Assembly (NCBI GenBank): GCA_017979445.1
Contig: CM030711.1
Location: 18,740,922-18,804,921 of the forward strand
Origin: Akebia trifoliata
Taxonomy: Eukaryota; Streptophyta; Magnoliopsida; Ranunculales; Lardizabalaceae
DNA length: 64,000 nt
Direction: 5' to 3'
Shown here: positions 35,269 through 47,640 of the stretch, in pieces
Layout of the letters: every line of letters starts with the position of its first letter
Position numbering within the stretch: position 1 is the stretch's first letter
Program-made: the position numbers and the translations under genes
Notes under the pieces: generated by a model
What the model saw: the letters and a program-made list of their open reading frames with translations, nothing else
Told to the model about the DNA's origin: nothing
Databases searched by the model: none

Positions 35269-36486
35269 CTAAATATGAGAGAAAAAGAAACATAAATGTT
35301 CTGAATGCCATTTGGTTGTCAAGGTCGACTTTAGAACAAAAACCAGTATAATTTCTGTTTTAGATAAGTGGACACAAACCAATATAACAAAAATAGTCCT
35401 CACAAGTATTAAAATAATAGTTATAGGTCACTTGTCTTTTCTTAAGAATTCCATGGTTCTTCTCCTTTATAGTTTTGAGTATATTCATTCTATAAGAATT
35501 TCTAGCTCGAAAATTATCTTGAAGTTGTATTTTTTTTTCCCTCATAGGAGAAAGTTATGCTAAAATGAACAGAGAAAAGAAGCTAGAGGCCAACAAATTG
35601 TCATCTTGATTGGCAGTTCTGCTAATAAGATGAACAAAACAAGATCTAGATGAAGATCTCCAACTTGATCAACAATGATAACAGAACCCCATAGCGCTTT
35701 TGATATCCTGAGGTCCAAGTGGCAATATTCTTAGAGTTTCCTTCTATTTATAGATGACTTGGGACTGAACATGGAAAACTTTCAAAGTTTCATGGGAGAA
35801 TCTAGATTCAGCTTCATGTAATCCTTTTCTGAGTGGGATTGAAAAGTATCTTCAACAACAGACTTTCATTTACATCCCCAACAATACTAGTTGGTTCAAG
35901 GTGCCCAAGTACAGATACAAGTTAAGCTTCACTCTTACCTTTTTATATTCAGTCCGAACTATTTTGCACATGAAAACTTTATTCTCTCTCAGTTACTTCT
36001 AAATTGCATCAAAGCCAACTACCCCATAACCTTGAAAATCCTAAAAATGGAGGCCTGCCTTATTATCACGAGCTTATTTCTATCACCGTCATTCGTAATA
36101 ATAAAACCATACAAAATAAAGAAGCAAAATAAAATAGCCCGGAGGGGAGTCATGACAAACAAATAATATTGTGCTTGTGGGCATAGTCACCCAAGTCGGA
36201 AAACAGGTTTAAAATGGCAAGGGAAAATTTCGAAAAACATGGAGGAAAGAAACGAGAGAAAAAGGGAATAAGATGATAAATATAAAATTATATGAAAATC
36301 ATGATTACAATTCATCAGAATTTTATTATAAGTTTTCAATATCTTTTTGAGGGAAAAAAAAACATCACTATTGAATATCTAGGCATGATTACAAGTTTTC
36401 ACACATAATTATGCATTTTATGATGCAAAAAAACTTCTAATCATCAACGTATCTTTTGACTTTTGAGCAAAATAACTAACGTTGGA
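35269..36486. other. region upstream of the recognised aldolase exons
   Basis: The missing first exon or promoter may lie here or beyond the LTR element to the right. I searched the minus strand for the expected N-terminal aldolase segment and saw none. The ORFs here (60-91 codons) have no recognised domain. Confidence 0.4.
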
Positions 36487-37386
36487 TGATGAGAACAAGG
36501 GGGGTTAGGAATATGGTTTGGAATTGGGTTAAGGATTTGGTTACAATAGGGTTACCTTAAGAGTTTAGGGTCAACCCCAAGGGTTTGGTTGCAAGGTTTA
36601 ATTTTGACATTTTGCAATTATGATTAAGAATCTAGGTTTATAGGATAGGAAAAGGGTTAAGAGGTTAAGGTTTGTAAGGTAAGGATAAAACGTTAAGAAA
36701 ATGGGGAAAGAATTAAGGGTTGAGGAGAAAGGGTTTCAAGAAATCACGATTCAAGAATTCAAGAATCAAAGTTCTAGCTTCAAGAATTCTTGATTTCTAC
36801 AAAAATCAAGAAAACAGAGTTTATGGGTTGGTTTCTTGAAAGGATTAGAGAGTTCTTGATGGATTCCTGATCTCTCACAAATAAATAAAAAAAATTATAA
36901 AAAATGGATCAAAGAAGAAGATAGAGAAGAAAAATATTAAAGAAAAAAAGGGAAAAATAAACAATATATTTACCTTGGAATTACCCCAAATGATTTTCAT
37001 GGCATCACCACTTTGATTGCACCAACATCCAAACAAAATAAAATAAAACAGAAATTTTATGTATTTCCTTTTATTCCATTCATCCATCTCCTTCAATAAA
37101 CCCTAATGCAATCTATAAATAAAGAAAATCCACTAAGAGTCCTAATAAAACCAAAATACCAAATAAATAACCTAATTTCCGTAACTTTCTCTCTTCCTAA
37201 ATTTTCAACTCTTATAAGCTTAAATAAAAGACAAACTAAATTAACCAAACAACCCTTAAACATTATACTAAGACCATGGCCTAATAAAACATGAAAATAA
37301 TCCCCAAAAACATGAAAATACTGCTCTAAAATAGAGAACTAAATAAAAAATAAAATTTACTCTTTAAGTTTTGTTGTCCCCCATCA
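36487..37386 (-). repeat. family C 3' LTR
   Basis: On minus it starts TGATGGGGGACAACAAAAC. The left end TGATGAGAACAAGG aligns with TGATGCAAGACGATAAGG of the other LTR. The two share long AAGGATTTGGYTACAATAGG and ACCAACATCCAAAC blocks. Confidence 0.65.
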
Positions 37387-37586
37387 ATTCTCCCTAGCTG
37401 GGAAGATTTCACCACTAGCGAAATAAAATTGTGGTAATTCCCCAGCAGATTAGATTCCTATAATCCACATACAATCTGATCTTGACTTGCTTCTCAACCA
37501 ATGCACTCTCCACGCTCTGGCAAAAACTGAAGCTGGCACTCTAAAATGCTCCATGTATAATGTAACTCATTGATTTACCCGAAAAT

Positions 37587-37920
37587 TATCTGCATTTTCT
37601 TTTCATGAGAAAATCGGTATTAAAAGCAAAGGATGTAGTGGCTCCACAATTTCCTGTGTCAGTTGTTCAGATTTTTCAAACTTAGATTCATCATCAAGAA
37701 CCGATAATGGTACCTCATAGTTGTCAATCTCCCTCTCGCTTAAATAAGACTCAACGATTTCTTCCCCGATTTCTTCATTACTCGCCTTGAGTTTAGGCGA
37801 ATGGACTTTAATCACATTTTCTTCATTATCCCAGTTTGAGCACTCTAATTTATAATGTCCAGAAAAATTACACTTGCTGCATAAGTTTTGTTGCCTAGGC
37901 TCTTCATACCATTGTTCACG
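37587..37920 (-). pseudogene. gag fragment with zinc knuckle in the family C element
   Basis: On minus a CCHC knuckle 'CSKCNFSGHYKLEC' (about 37888-37847; C-x2-C-x4-H-x4-C intact) is followed by an acidic, Glu-rich tail to about 37603. This is a nucleic-acid-binding motif of Ty3/gypsy gag. There is no capsid-like region upstream before the primer site, so it is a fragment or a reduced gag. Confidence 0.6.
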
Positions 37921-38100
37921 TCGTTTGTGTTCTTCACTTTCCTTTATAATATAGTCATGAACACAACAAAAATATGCCCGAGAGTGGCGTGTTTGACAAC
38001 ATAGTTGTTAGTTCATCTGAGAATATACATGTCAGGTTCATCTTCCCTCAATACGACTTGCTAAAATTTTGTTGCCTAAACCTAGGCTTTGATATCAATT

Positions 38101-38955
38101 TGATGCAAGACGATAAGGGAAAAAGATGAAAAAAAGAGGGTTAGGAAATTTGGTCTGGGATTGGGTTAAGGATTTGGCTACAATAGGATTACCTTAAAAG
38201 TTTAGGGCCAAACCCCAAAGGTTTGGTTGCAAGATTTAATTTTGAAATTTTGCAATTATGATTAAGAATCTAGGTTTATAAGATAAAAAAGGGTTGAAGG
38301 TTAAGGTTTGTAAGGTAAAGATTAAAGATTAAGAAAATGAAGAAGGGTTTAGGAAAAGGGGTTTCAAGAAATCAAGATTCAAAGCTCAAGATTGAAGAAT
38401 TCAAGAATTTCTTTTTAAATCAAGAAAATAAAGTTTATGGTCTCTTGAAAAGACTAGAGGATTCTTGATCATTTCTTGCTCTTGTAAATAAACAAAAAAA
38501 AATGTAGAAAAGATGGATTGAAGAAAAAGATAGAGGATAAGAAAAAGATAAAAAAAAAAAGACAAAAAAAATTGACATATTTACCTTGGAATCACCTCAA
38601 TGATTTTTATGGCATCACCATGTTGAATGGACCAACATCCAAACCATAAAAAAACATATATTTTCTATTTTTTTTCTCATTCATCCTCCGTCAATAAATC
38701 TAATACAATCTATAAATAAAGAAAATCAACTAAGAGTCCTGATAAAACTAAAATACCAAATAAACAACCTAATCTTTGTAACTTTCTCTCCTAAATTTTT
38801 AACCCTTATAAACTTAAATAAAAGACACTAATTTTACCAAACTACCCCTAAACATTATACTAAGACCATGGGCCAATAAAATATGAAAATAAAGCACTAA
38901 AATAGAAAACTAAGTAAAAATAAAATCTACCCTTCAAGCTTTGATGTCCCTATCA
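38101..38955 (-). repeat. family C 5' LTR
   Basis: On minus it starts TGATAGGGACATCAAAG and ends CTTGCATCA, giving mirrored TGAT...ATCA ends. Primer-like sequence follows on the left. Confidence 0.65.
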
Positions 38956-39235
38956 ATAACACAAGTACACTACTAAAAAATAATTTAAAAAATCATAACA
39001 TCAAAATATTATAACTAAATCCCAAATTAAACAACATTTGTGAACCAAATCACAAACAACCATAAGGCCACAAAAATTAATAATGAGACTACAAAAAATA
39101 AGTTATTATTAATTTTATTTACTTTTAAAAAAATGCATGTTTAAAACTAAAAAATACATTTAAAATGCAGAAAAATGTGTCTAAAACATAACACAGACAC
39201 ACACGCATGCACCCACCCACACAGATATATAGGGC
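38956..39235. other. AT-rich non-coding sequence
   Basis: No gene is seen. It ends in a CA-rich tract (ACACAGACACACACGCATGC) just before the hairpin repeat. Confidence 0.4.
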
Positions 39236-39545
39236 AGGATCAAAAGCCAACGTTGGATTAAAAGTTTCAGAATGGGCTGATTTTTTCTAAGGATGATCTT
39301 ATCATCATAGAGATCATCCTCACAAAATATCAGCTCATTCTGAAACTTCTAACCTCATTAAAATTTGTTTACTAATTGACGGTCCATGATTCTTCAACTT
39401 GTAAACAACTAGATGTTTTGGAATGGGATGATTTTTTGTGAGGATGGTCTCTATGATGACGAGACCATCCTCATAAAAAATCAGCCCATTCCAAAACTTC
39501 TAACCCATATAGGATGATACGTTGGCTCCCAATGTTGGTCATTTT
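39236..39545. repeat. double-hairpin repeat, copy A
   Basis: Two long inverted repeats sit in tandem. The first pairs about 39265-39303 with 39312-39350; the second pairs about 39414-39451 with 39461-39499. Each has arms of the type TGGGCTGATTTTTTGTGAGG and ATGATCTCTAT around a short loop. Outer CCAACGTTGG-type ends are also inverted. Related copies are at 53783, 61853 and 62150. No coding content. Confidence 0.75.
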
Positions 39546-39917
39546 GGAATGGGCTGATTTTTCGTTGCCCTTCGTTCCCATAGGTTATTTTGATCCGTTT
39601 TTACTCAATTAAGTGCCTTCTTAATATTTTTTACAACCTCTCCAACTCATTTCTTAATGCTTCTAGCACTTTATTACCATTTTCTGACTTAATTTCATAC
39701 TTTTACTTCTCAATTATGTCTCCACCATGCTTATTAATTAATAATGTTTGTCTTGTGAACTCAATTGGTTGACCTGTCAAAGAATAATGAGATCAATGTG
39801 TACCATATCTCAAGGTGACATATGGCATCTATATAATTTTTTACCCCACAATGGTCATCATGATTTAAAATATCGTATCAATTTAATGTTTCGGTTAATG
39901 AAAAAACCGATACATTC

Positions 39918-40108
39918 TGTTATTGGTTATTGGTATGTATAGGACATGTGGGGGCAAACTGGTCTTTTCCAGTTCCATATGTCCCATTTAATTGTAGTCC
40001 CAATTCTCTTATATAAATATAAAAGAGGAGGCTCATAGAAAGAATCATATTGAGCCTCTCTCTAAACTTTTCCTCTAAATCTCTCTCTTTCTCTTCTAAA
40101 CACTAACA
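39918..40108 (+). repeat. 5' LTR of copia element 1
   Basis: 191 bp, TGTTATTGG...CACTAACA. TATA-like ATATAAATATAAA at 40011. It carries an extra 7-bp TTATTGG near its start compared with the 3' LTR. Confidence 0.9.
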
Positions 40109-40120
40109 TGGTATCAGAGC
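40109..40120 (+). other. primer-binding site of copia element 1
   Basis: TGGTATCAGAGC directly follows the LTR and is the standard initiator-tRNA-Met complement of plant copia elements. Confidence 0.9.
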
Positions 40121-40667
40121 AAGGTTTAGATCTTGAAGTTTGAGAACCTACCTTCTCTTCCTATTTCCCTTTCTTCTTTTTTTTCTTCTTCGATCTACTT
40201 GGTATTAAAATCTTAGGCTTCTGATTACAACCTAGGGTTTTAATCTTCTAGTTGGTGAATACTCCCAGTATGTGAGTACGTTTGAAGTTGGTGTTTTGTA
40301 GTTTGTTGGTTCAAGTTGTGGTTTGGTGGTGTGTGTTTTCCTAGGAGGTTTAGATCTACTTTCCGAATATCCAAGATTTATCAAAAAAGGGACTTCAGTT
40401 ATCTGTGATTTGATCTGTTAGTACATAGACCATATTCGATTAAATCAGGTTATTGCGATCTGGTTTGTGAATCAAATCGATTTTTTTTTTCCAAAATCTA
40501 GCCGTGTTGTGGTGAATCCTCGAGATTTGCACAGATCTAATTAGTATTTCAGATCTAGTTTATTTGGTGTGATCTATGAATCCTCGATATTTGCACAAAT
40601 CTGATTGGTATTTCAGATCTGGTTTATTTGGTGCAGTCTATTTATTGTGGAGTGATTTCGGATAGAG

Positions 40668-43600
40668 ATGAAATCCCACGTTCGATCTCCTCCCGAGTTC
40701 TTTAATTTTCATATGACCTCGATCAAATTAAATGGAGATAATTTATCCCTTGGTCAAAATCTGTTGAAGTGTTCCTTACTGCCAAGGGAAAGTTGAAGTA
40801 TCTGAAAGATGATCCTCTTATGACTGAAGATCCTCACTATTCTGAGTGGGTTCAGGAAAATGCTCAGATTATGACGTGGTTGTGGAATTATACGGATTCC
40901 ACCATTGGTGTAAACTTGATGTTCCTATATTCTACAAAGGAGATTTGGATTCAAGTTGGTAAGATGTATTCTAGAGCGAATAATATTTCTCGAATTTATC
41001 AATTGGCTGAAGAGTTATTTTCCATTCAGCAAGGTGACCAATGTATATCAACCCCTTACTACTGATTTAGCCGTACTACGCCGACAACGGGAAGAGATGG
41101 ATGTTGTTCGTTTTCTTTCTAGTTTGAAATCTAAGTATAATTCTATTAAATCTAAAATTTTGACCAGTAAAGAATTACTTTCATTTACTAAAGTTTTTTC
41201 TTGCCTTCAAAGAGTTTTTGTTGGTGGTTCTAGTGCTACATCATTGGTGTCTAAATCTGACCGATCAACATTGACTGTTTCTGGAAATACAGATCATGGT
41301 TGTGGCCGTAGTGGTAGTCGTGGGTATTGTGGTAACCATGGTGGAGGCCATGGAGGGAGTTTTAATTCTAGTGGGGGTCATGGTCGTGGTGTACCCAGAA
41401 AGTGTACCTATTGTGGACTTGATGGTCACCCTGTGAATTTCTGTTGGGATTTACATGGTCTACCCACAAGCTGGGTCAATCAGGCTATTTCTAGTGACAT
41501 TAATGGTGGTGGTTTTGTTGATCCTCCTCAGGTAGCTTCCCATTCAGATATGGTTACTATCTCTCGTGATAAGTATTCTAAGTTACTTTATCCTCCTCAA
41601 CCTGGTGCCTCGTCCTCCAACACTGCTACTCTAGCTCAATCAGGTATATTTTGTCTTGCTTCATCTTCATCCCTTTGGGTCATTGATTCAGGGGCGTCAG
41701 ATAACATGACTGGATCATCAGGTGTATTTTCATCCATTCAACATTTTTCCTCTTCATTCCAGCTTGTCACTCTTACTGATGGTACTACTTCTAGGGTATC
41801 TGGTATTGGAACTGTCGTTCCCTGTTCTACTCTTTCTTTATCTTCTATACTATATGTCCCTAAAGTCCTTTCAGTTTAATATTCATTACTAAGTTAACTC
41901 AATCTCTTCATTATTCCTGGATGTTTTACCCCTCATATTGTGTTTTTCGGGATCTAAAGACAAAGAGGACGATTGGTGGGGGATATGAATCTGAAGGTCT
42001 CTACTATTTGGATGGTGGTGGAGGCTCCCCTGCTCTTCATACCACAATCACTCCACAACAATGGCATTGTTGACTTGGTTATCCTTCACTCCGCTCTTTA
42101 AAAAAGATGGTTCCCACTTTGAGTCATTCCTGTTTTAGATTGTGAGTCATGTCAGTTAGCTTAACATCTTTGTGTTTCTTATCCACCTAGGTCTGTTCGT
42201 AGAGTATCGAGTCAATTTAATCTAGTTCATTATGATATTTTGAGTCCTTATAAAATTGTTTCTCGTTGTGGGTTACGGTATTTTGTTACTTTTATAGATG
42301 ATTTTTCAAGAATGAAATGACTTTATTTAATGAAAGATCATTCTGAGTTATTTTCTATTGTTAAATTGTTCCATACTGAAATTCAAACTCAGTTTGGTGT
42401 GCAAATCAAACTATTTCATAGTAATAATACTAAAGAATATGATTCTAGACCTTTGAATGACCATCTTTCATCCTTTGGTATTAATCATCAAACTTTGTGT
42501 ACACGCACCCCTCAACAAAATGGTGTTGTTGAACGTAAAAATCAACACCTTGACGTTTCATGTTCTCTAATGTTTCAGATGCGAGTTCCCAAACCTTACT
42601 AGGGAGATGCGATTTTTACATTATGTTATTTGATTAATCGTATGCCTATGCCTGTTCTTGATGGTCAATGTCCTTATTCTATTCTATTTCCTTCGAGTCA
42701 TTTATTTTTCTTACCTCTACGCACCTTTGGTTGTGTCTCGTTCGTTCATCAGTCGTCTCCTAGTTTTGACAAATTTGACCCACGTTCGGTGAAGTGTGTA
42801 TTTCTAGGTTACTCTCATACCCATAAAGGTTATCACTGCTATGATCCTTCAGCCTGTCGTGTTTATGTCAGTGCAGATGTTACATTTTTTTATTTTATAA
42901 ATCCAGTACAATATGATGGATCTTTTTTTTTGTTCTTCCTCTTCTTATGGCCGATTTATCTCCCATTGTTCTATTTCCACTCACTTATGTTCGCAGGAAG
43001 CAACTGACACCTTCAAATCCCCATTTTCCTGATGCAGACACCTTACCATCGTCTTCACAGTCTGCAGATTAGGTATCTAGCACTTCTTCTGATATTGATC
43101 TTCTTATTGCACAAAGGAAAGGCACTCGTAGTTGTACTAGGCACCCTATTTTTAAGTTTGTTTCTTTATCTCATTTGTCTGCTTCGTATCATGGTTTCAT
43201 ATCTACTGTTTCTTATGTGTCTATTCCTCATAGTGTACAGGATGCTTGTCTCATTCAAGTTGGGGACAGGCTATGGAGGTTGAAATGGATGCTCTTCATC
43301 CCAATGATACTTGGGAGTTATTGTCCTTACATGTTGGTATGCACATTGTTGGTTGTCATTGTGTATATGTGGTGAAGTATTTGCCTGATGGATCTATTGA
43401 GCGGTTGAAGGCTCGCCTCGTGGCCAAAGATTATATTCAGACTTATGGTGTGGACTACTCAGAAACTTTTTTTCCTATGGCAAAAATGACCTATGTTCGT
43501 ATTGTCATCTCCCTTACTGCCCACTTTCAATGGCTCTTATGTCAGCTGGATGTTATGAATGCCTTTTTGAATGGTGATTTGGAGGAGGACGTGTATATGG

Positions 43601-44755
43601 AGCAACTTCCTGGTTTTGTTGCTTAGGGGGAGTCTAACATGGTGTGTAAGTTGAAAAAGGTCATTTATGGCCTAAAACAGTCTCCATGAGCTTGGTTTGG
43701 GAGATTCAGTGAGGTAGTAGTTCAATTTGGGTTGAAACAGTGTCAAACAGATCATTCTGTGTTTGTTAACTTCAATTCTTCAAGGACTATTATTCTGGTA
43801 GTTTACGTTGATGATATAGTCATCACAGGTGATGACACAGAATAAAAGAGCTGAAAGCCTTCCTTCAAACACAGTTTCAGACAAAAGATCTTGGCAAGTT
43901 GTGTTATTTCTTAGAGATGGAAGTTGCAAGATCCAAGAAAGGTATTAACCTGTCTCAAAGAAAGTATGTTCTTGATTTGCTTGATGAGACAAGTATGTTT
44001 GGAAGTAAACCTATGGACACCCTAATGGGTCCTAATTCAAAATTGATAGTAGATAGTGGAGAGTTGTTTGATGATCCAGGAAAATATAGAAAACTAGTTG
44101 GTGAACTCAACTATGTGACTATTACTCGTCCAGATATTGCTTTTGCAGTAAGTGTAGTGAGTTAGTTTATGAAACGCCAAGGGTTCCACATTGGGAAACT
44201 GTTATTTAGATCCTTCGATTTCTTAAACGATCTCCAGGACATGGTCTGTGGTACAAGTCCAAAGATCATTTGGACTTAGAAGGGTATTGAGATGCTGACT
44301 GGGCAAATTCTCCATCTGATAGGAGGTCTACATCTGGGTATTGCACTTTCTTGAGAAGAAACTTGGTTTCCTGGAAAAGTAAGAAGCAAAATGTGGTTGC
44401 AAAGTTTAGTACAGAGGCAGAATATAGAGCAATGGCTCTTATGACATGTGAACTAACGTGGGTTAAGAATTTTATCGAAGAATTGGGTGTTAAGATAGCT
44501 ACTCTTATGTGATTATATTGTGATAATCAAGCTGCAATTCATATTGCTTCCAATCCAATGTTTCATGAGCGAACAAAGCACATTGAAACAAATCGTCACT
44601 TTATCAAAGACAAGGTTTTATGCGGGAAAATTAGTACATCGTTCATGAAGACTAAAAATCAGTTGGCGGATATGTTCACCAAGGCACTTAACTGTAGTCG
44701 CCTCAGTCTTATTTGTTCCAAGTTGGATTTACTTAATATATATGCTCTAGCTTGA
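40668..44755 (+). pseudogene. gag-pol of copia element 1 (broken)
   Basis: The ATG at 40668 opens a gag that shifts frame near 40765 and again after 41030 ('FSIQQGDQ'). In order follow a CCHC knuckle 'CTYCGLDGHPVNFC' (about 41404), protease 'DSGAS' (about 41686), a GAG-pre-integrase segment, and integrase with 'TPQQNGVVERK' (about 42510), where the second catalytic position reads 'HSNNTKEY' with Asn for Asp. Then come RT 'LVAKDYIQTYGVDYSETF' (about 43420) and 'YVDD' (about 43805), and RNase H with '[10 protein letters not shown]' (about 44522) and '[14 protein letters not shown]' to the stop at 44755. Stops and frameshifts occur in every domain. Confidence 0.9.
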
Positions 44756-44866
44756 GGGGGGAGTGTTATGTTTTCTTTAGTTTCTTTTATTGTCTCTTAT
44801 TTAGTAGTTTATTTTCTATAGTTTCTTTAGTTTGTTCCAAGTTGGACTTTCCAACTTGAGGGGGAG
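44753..44866 (+). other. polypurine tract, duplicated
   Basis: TTGAGGGGGAG at 44856-44866 directly precedes the 3' LTR. A second TTGAGGGGGGAGTGTTATG sits about 105 bp upstream, also preceded by a GTTCCAAGTTGGA context. The region between looks like a duplicate of the stretch around the tract. Confidence 0.65.
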
Positions 44867-45046
44867 TGTTATTGGTATGTACAGGACGTGTGGGGGCCAA
44901 CTGGTCTTTTCCAGTTCCACATCTCCCCCTTAACTGTAGCCCCTAATTCTCCTATATAAATATAAGAGAGGAAGCTCATAGAAAGAATCCTATTGAGCCT
45001 CTTTCTAAACTTCTCTAAATCTCTCTTTCTCTTCAAAACACTAACA
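44867..45046 (+). repeat. 3' LTR of copia element 1
   Basis: 180 bp, TGTTATTGGTATG...CACTAACA, followed by the target duplication CATTC. Confidence 0.9.
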
Positions 45047-45051
45047 CATTC

Positions 45052-46610
45052 GATACAAATCAATACATTCCTAAAACATTGAATGTTTCGAGGCCAATGT
45101 TTCATATTGATCTTGGCCGATACTAATACGTATCAACTGATACATTCCAATATTTTAAACCATGGTGTCCATAACCCTCCTTGATTTTAGTAATAAGCGT
45201 CTTTGAGTTGAAAGAGTTATACATCCTCTCAAATTCAAAAACTTCCTTACTGAATTAATTCCCAATTTAATTCCTTAAACATCAAGTATTCCTTTTAGGC
45301 AAAAGTATTTATTTTCCATATTATGTGCAACAAATACCACGTGCTAGGTGCCAATCAACCACAAGATACATACCATTCGGCCAAGGTACACACTATTTAA
45401 CCTTGGGCACACAAAATCTGGCCTATCTCCTAGGTTTACACCCACGTCCAACTAAGATTAAGTACGTACTTTTTTACTCCACAATGCTTACTAGGAAGAA
45501 AGCATGCAAAGATAACTTCAATATTGAGGCATGTAGGCTAGGAAAAATTAGCTATTGTAGACAACATAAAGCACAATGAAATAGAAAATACATTCGGATG
45601 AACCAACAAAATCAAGGATAATCTTCCTCACGAAGAAAACCACAAAAAAAAAAAAGTCATTCTTGAGATCCAAATGGAATCAGGGAACCTGTGGACCAGC
45701 TAGCCCAATGAGCACCCAATCACCAACCTTTTTAGGTCAGGCTTGTGCTAAGTTTACATCCCATGCACCAAATCAAGCCTGATGCAATTTCCCTTACAAC
45801 CACCCTGGCCTATCTAATTAGGCCGAACAAACCTATCATAATTCATAGGTTTAAAAAAAAGTCGGTGGCACTGAATTATCTAGTTTCTAACAGAAAGAAG
45901 ATATGTGATACAAACCCAAGATCTACGGTTTCACCAAGAAAACAAAAAACCATGTCAAAGGTTTTTAGTTAAATGTGTCAATTTATTTAATTATTCAAAA
46001 TATCAAGTTGGGCTCTCCCTTAGCTTGGAGGATTGTTTATGTTTTATCAATACTAGGTTTGTTCTACTTTAGGAAGAGTGGTGAAAAGGCCAATTAGGTG
46101 GAGAAGAAAAGAAAAAAAATTATAGAAAAGAGTTTTAAGAAAATGTTTTAAAACAAAAAGGTTTTATTGATCATTGTGAAAGGTTTCCCAAGGCCAATTG
46201 CTCTATTTCAAAGAGTAATTATGAAATTTTTCAATAGGGTGTTGTAAATAGGTTTCGGAGTATAAATAGGATTAAGTTCCATAAAGCGAGGGTTTGAAGG
46301 TTATAGATTGGGTTGTAGATTTCAGATCAAATATTTGAAAGAGTTTAGATAAGCTTTTAGATGAACTTAGATAGGTTTGGGTGGTTTCTTTTGGACCAAG
46401 AAGGGCTTGGTTAGGTGGTTGTTGATTATGGGGAATGTTTTAAGGTATTTGGTAGGTAGGGTATGGAGTATCTAAATCAAGAATTGAAAAAGATGAGAAG
46501 ATGAAGAAAAAGAACGGGGATAGAAAAATATTAGATGGTACCTTGGTCTCACACCATGATCCAAATTCGAAGAAAATCTAAAAAAGAGAGTTGTAAACAA
46601 AACAAAACAA
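45052..46610. other. non-coding stretch, possible old LTR sequence
   Basis: No gene is recognised. GGAGTATAAATAGG near 46257 looks like a TATA box, so part of 46000-46610 may be an LTR of the gypsy element at 47880-50480 that was split by the LINE tail. I could not confirm ends or a partner LTR. Confidence 0.3.
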
Positions 46611-46621
46611 AAAAAAAAAAA

Positions 46622-47640
46622 ATTGATAGGCAATCAGAATATTATTAACATAGAAAAGAATTTACAAAAGGGAGGACGAGATATCCAACCCGAAGAAAGA
46701 AAAAAGAACAAAAGACACAACAAACAACAAAGACTGACCAAACACAATTACCCCTCCTCCAGATTACAAACCCTATCCCACCACACAAGGAAATCCTCAA
46801 AAAACACCCCTATAAACACCTTGTAGACCTTTCCCCAGTAGAACAAAAGTGTTAAGACTGAGATGATAGCGCCCTTAGGATCCATTTCTTTCCCAACAAA
46901 AATCCAACTGTTTCATTCACCCCAGATGGCCCAACAAATGGAGAAAGAGTAGAAGCTCCAAAGAATTTTCTTTGCCTTTGCAAGAGAGAAACCCCACTGG
47001 TTCCAAACTTCAAACAAGTTTTGAACCGATCAAGGAAGGCACTCAACAATCCCAAACAAAAATAAGAAATGATTCCTAATTTGTTTAGCAAAATTATCGT
47101 GAACAAAGATGTAGTTTAAAGACTCCCCATTAGATTTGCATAACCCACAAAGGTTCGGCATCACCTATCCTCGTCTAATGAGTTGATCTATGGTCAAAAG
47201 TCGCTCCAAAGCTACGAGCCAAATAAAAATAGAGATCTTGACCATAACTTTCAATCCCCAAATAGTCATTCGCGGGAAGGCCTCCTCAATGGATTGAGTA
47301 CAAAAGTTATAAAAAGTACGCCCCGAGACAGACCCATCCTTGGAAACAATCCAAAGCCTTTTATCATCCAAATTAAGGTCAGAAATAAAAACCCCCAAGC
47401 AACTCAATAATCTCCCAATCATTGAAACTTCTACTGAAACCAAATCCCAAGTAACCGAGTCATTTTCTCCTCATTTGAAACTAGAAATTGGTTTGCCAAG
47501 AAAGTATGTAAAGAGAAAGGAATCTTTCCATAAGAGACATCACCGCGCCAAATGTCTTCCCAAAAATGAATCCTAATACCCCTCCTAATTTAAACTTCAC
47601 ATTCTTTCTAAATGAAAGCAAACCTTTGAGCCTAGAAATA
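46622..47640 (-). mobile_element. 5'-truncated L1-type LINE tail
   Basis: On minus the fragment holds the C-terminal zf-RVT region: 'RLLSCLGVF', 'FPRMTIWGLKVMVKISIFIW' and 'ALERLLTIDQLIRRG' (about 47165-47440), then the tail with 'IFVGKE'-like remnants to about 46860. Its 3' end shares GATAGG-AA and ATATCCAACCCGAAGAAAG sequence with the LINE at 23196-26150 (ATGTCCAACCCAAAGAAAAG). It carries stops and frameshifts. Confidence 0.75.

Larger units (their letters stand above)
36487..38955 (-). mobile_element. compact non-autonomous LTR element (family C)
   Basis: Two LTRs in the same orientation (36487-37386 and 38101-38955) enclose only about 714 bp. On minus the order is 5' LTR, primer-like TTGATATCAAAGCC (38098 down to 38085), a zinc-knuckle gag remnant, 3' LTR. 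It has no protease, integrase or RT. I found no clear flanking target duplication. The layout resembles small non-autonomous (TRIM/TR-GAG-like) elements that move with help from a related autonomous element. Confidence 0.7.
39918..45046 (+). mobile_element. Ty1/copia retrotransposon, complete but inactive
   Basis: A 5,129-bp element with LTRs at both ends, a perfect initiator-tRNA primer site, a polypurine tract and a 5-bp duplication CATTC (39913-39917 and 45047-45051). Domain order gag-protease-integrase-RT-RNase H defines Ty1/copia. The LTRs are roughly nine-tenths identical, so the insertion is not recent. Confidence 0.95.

Noticed and set aside
45325..45972. Plus-strand ORFs of 75-84 codons as genes
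   Set aside because: No domain, no splice context, and unremarkable AT-rich sequence.
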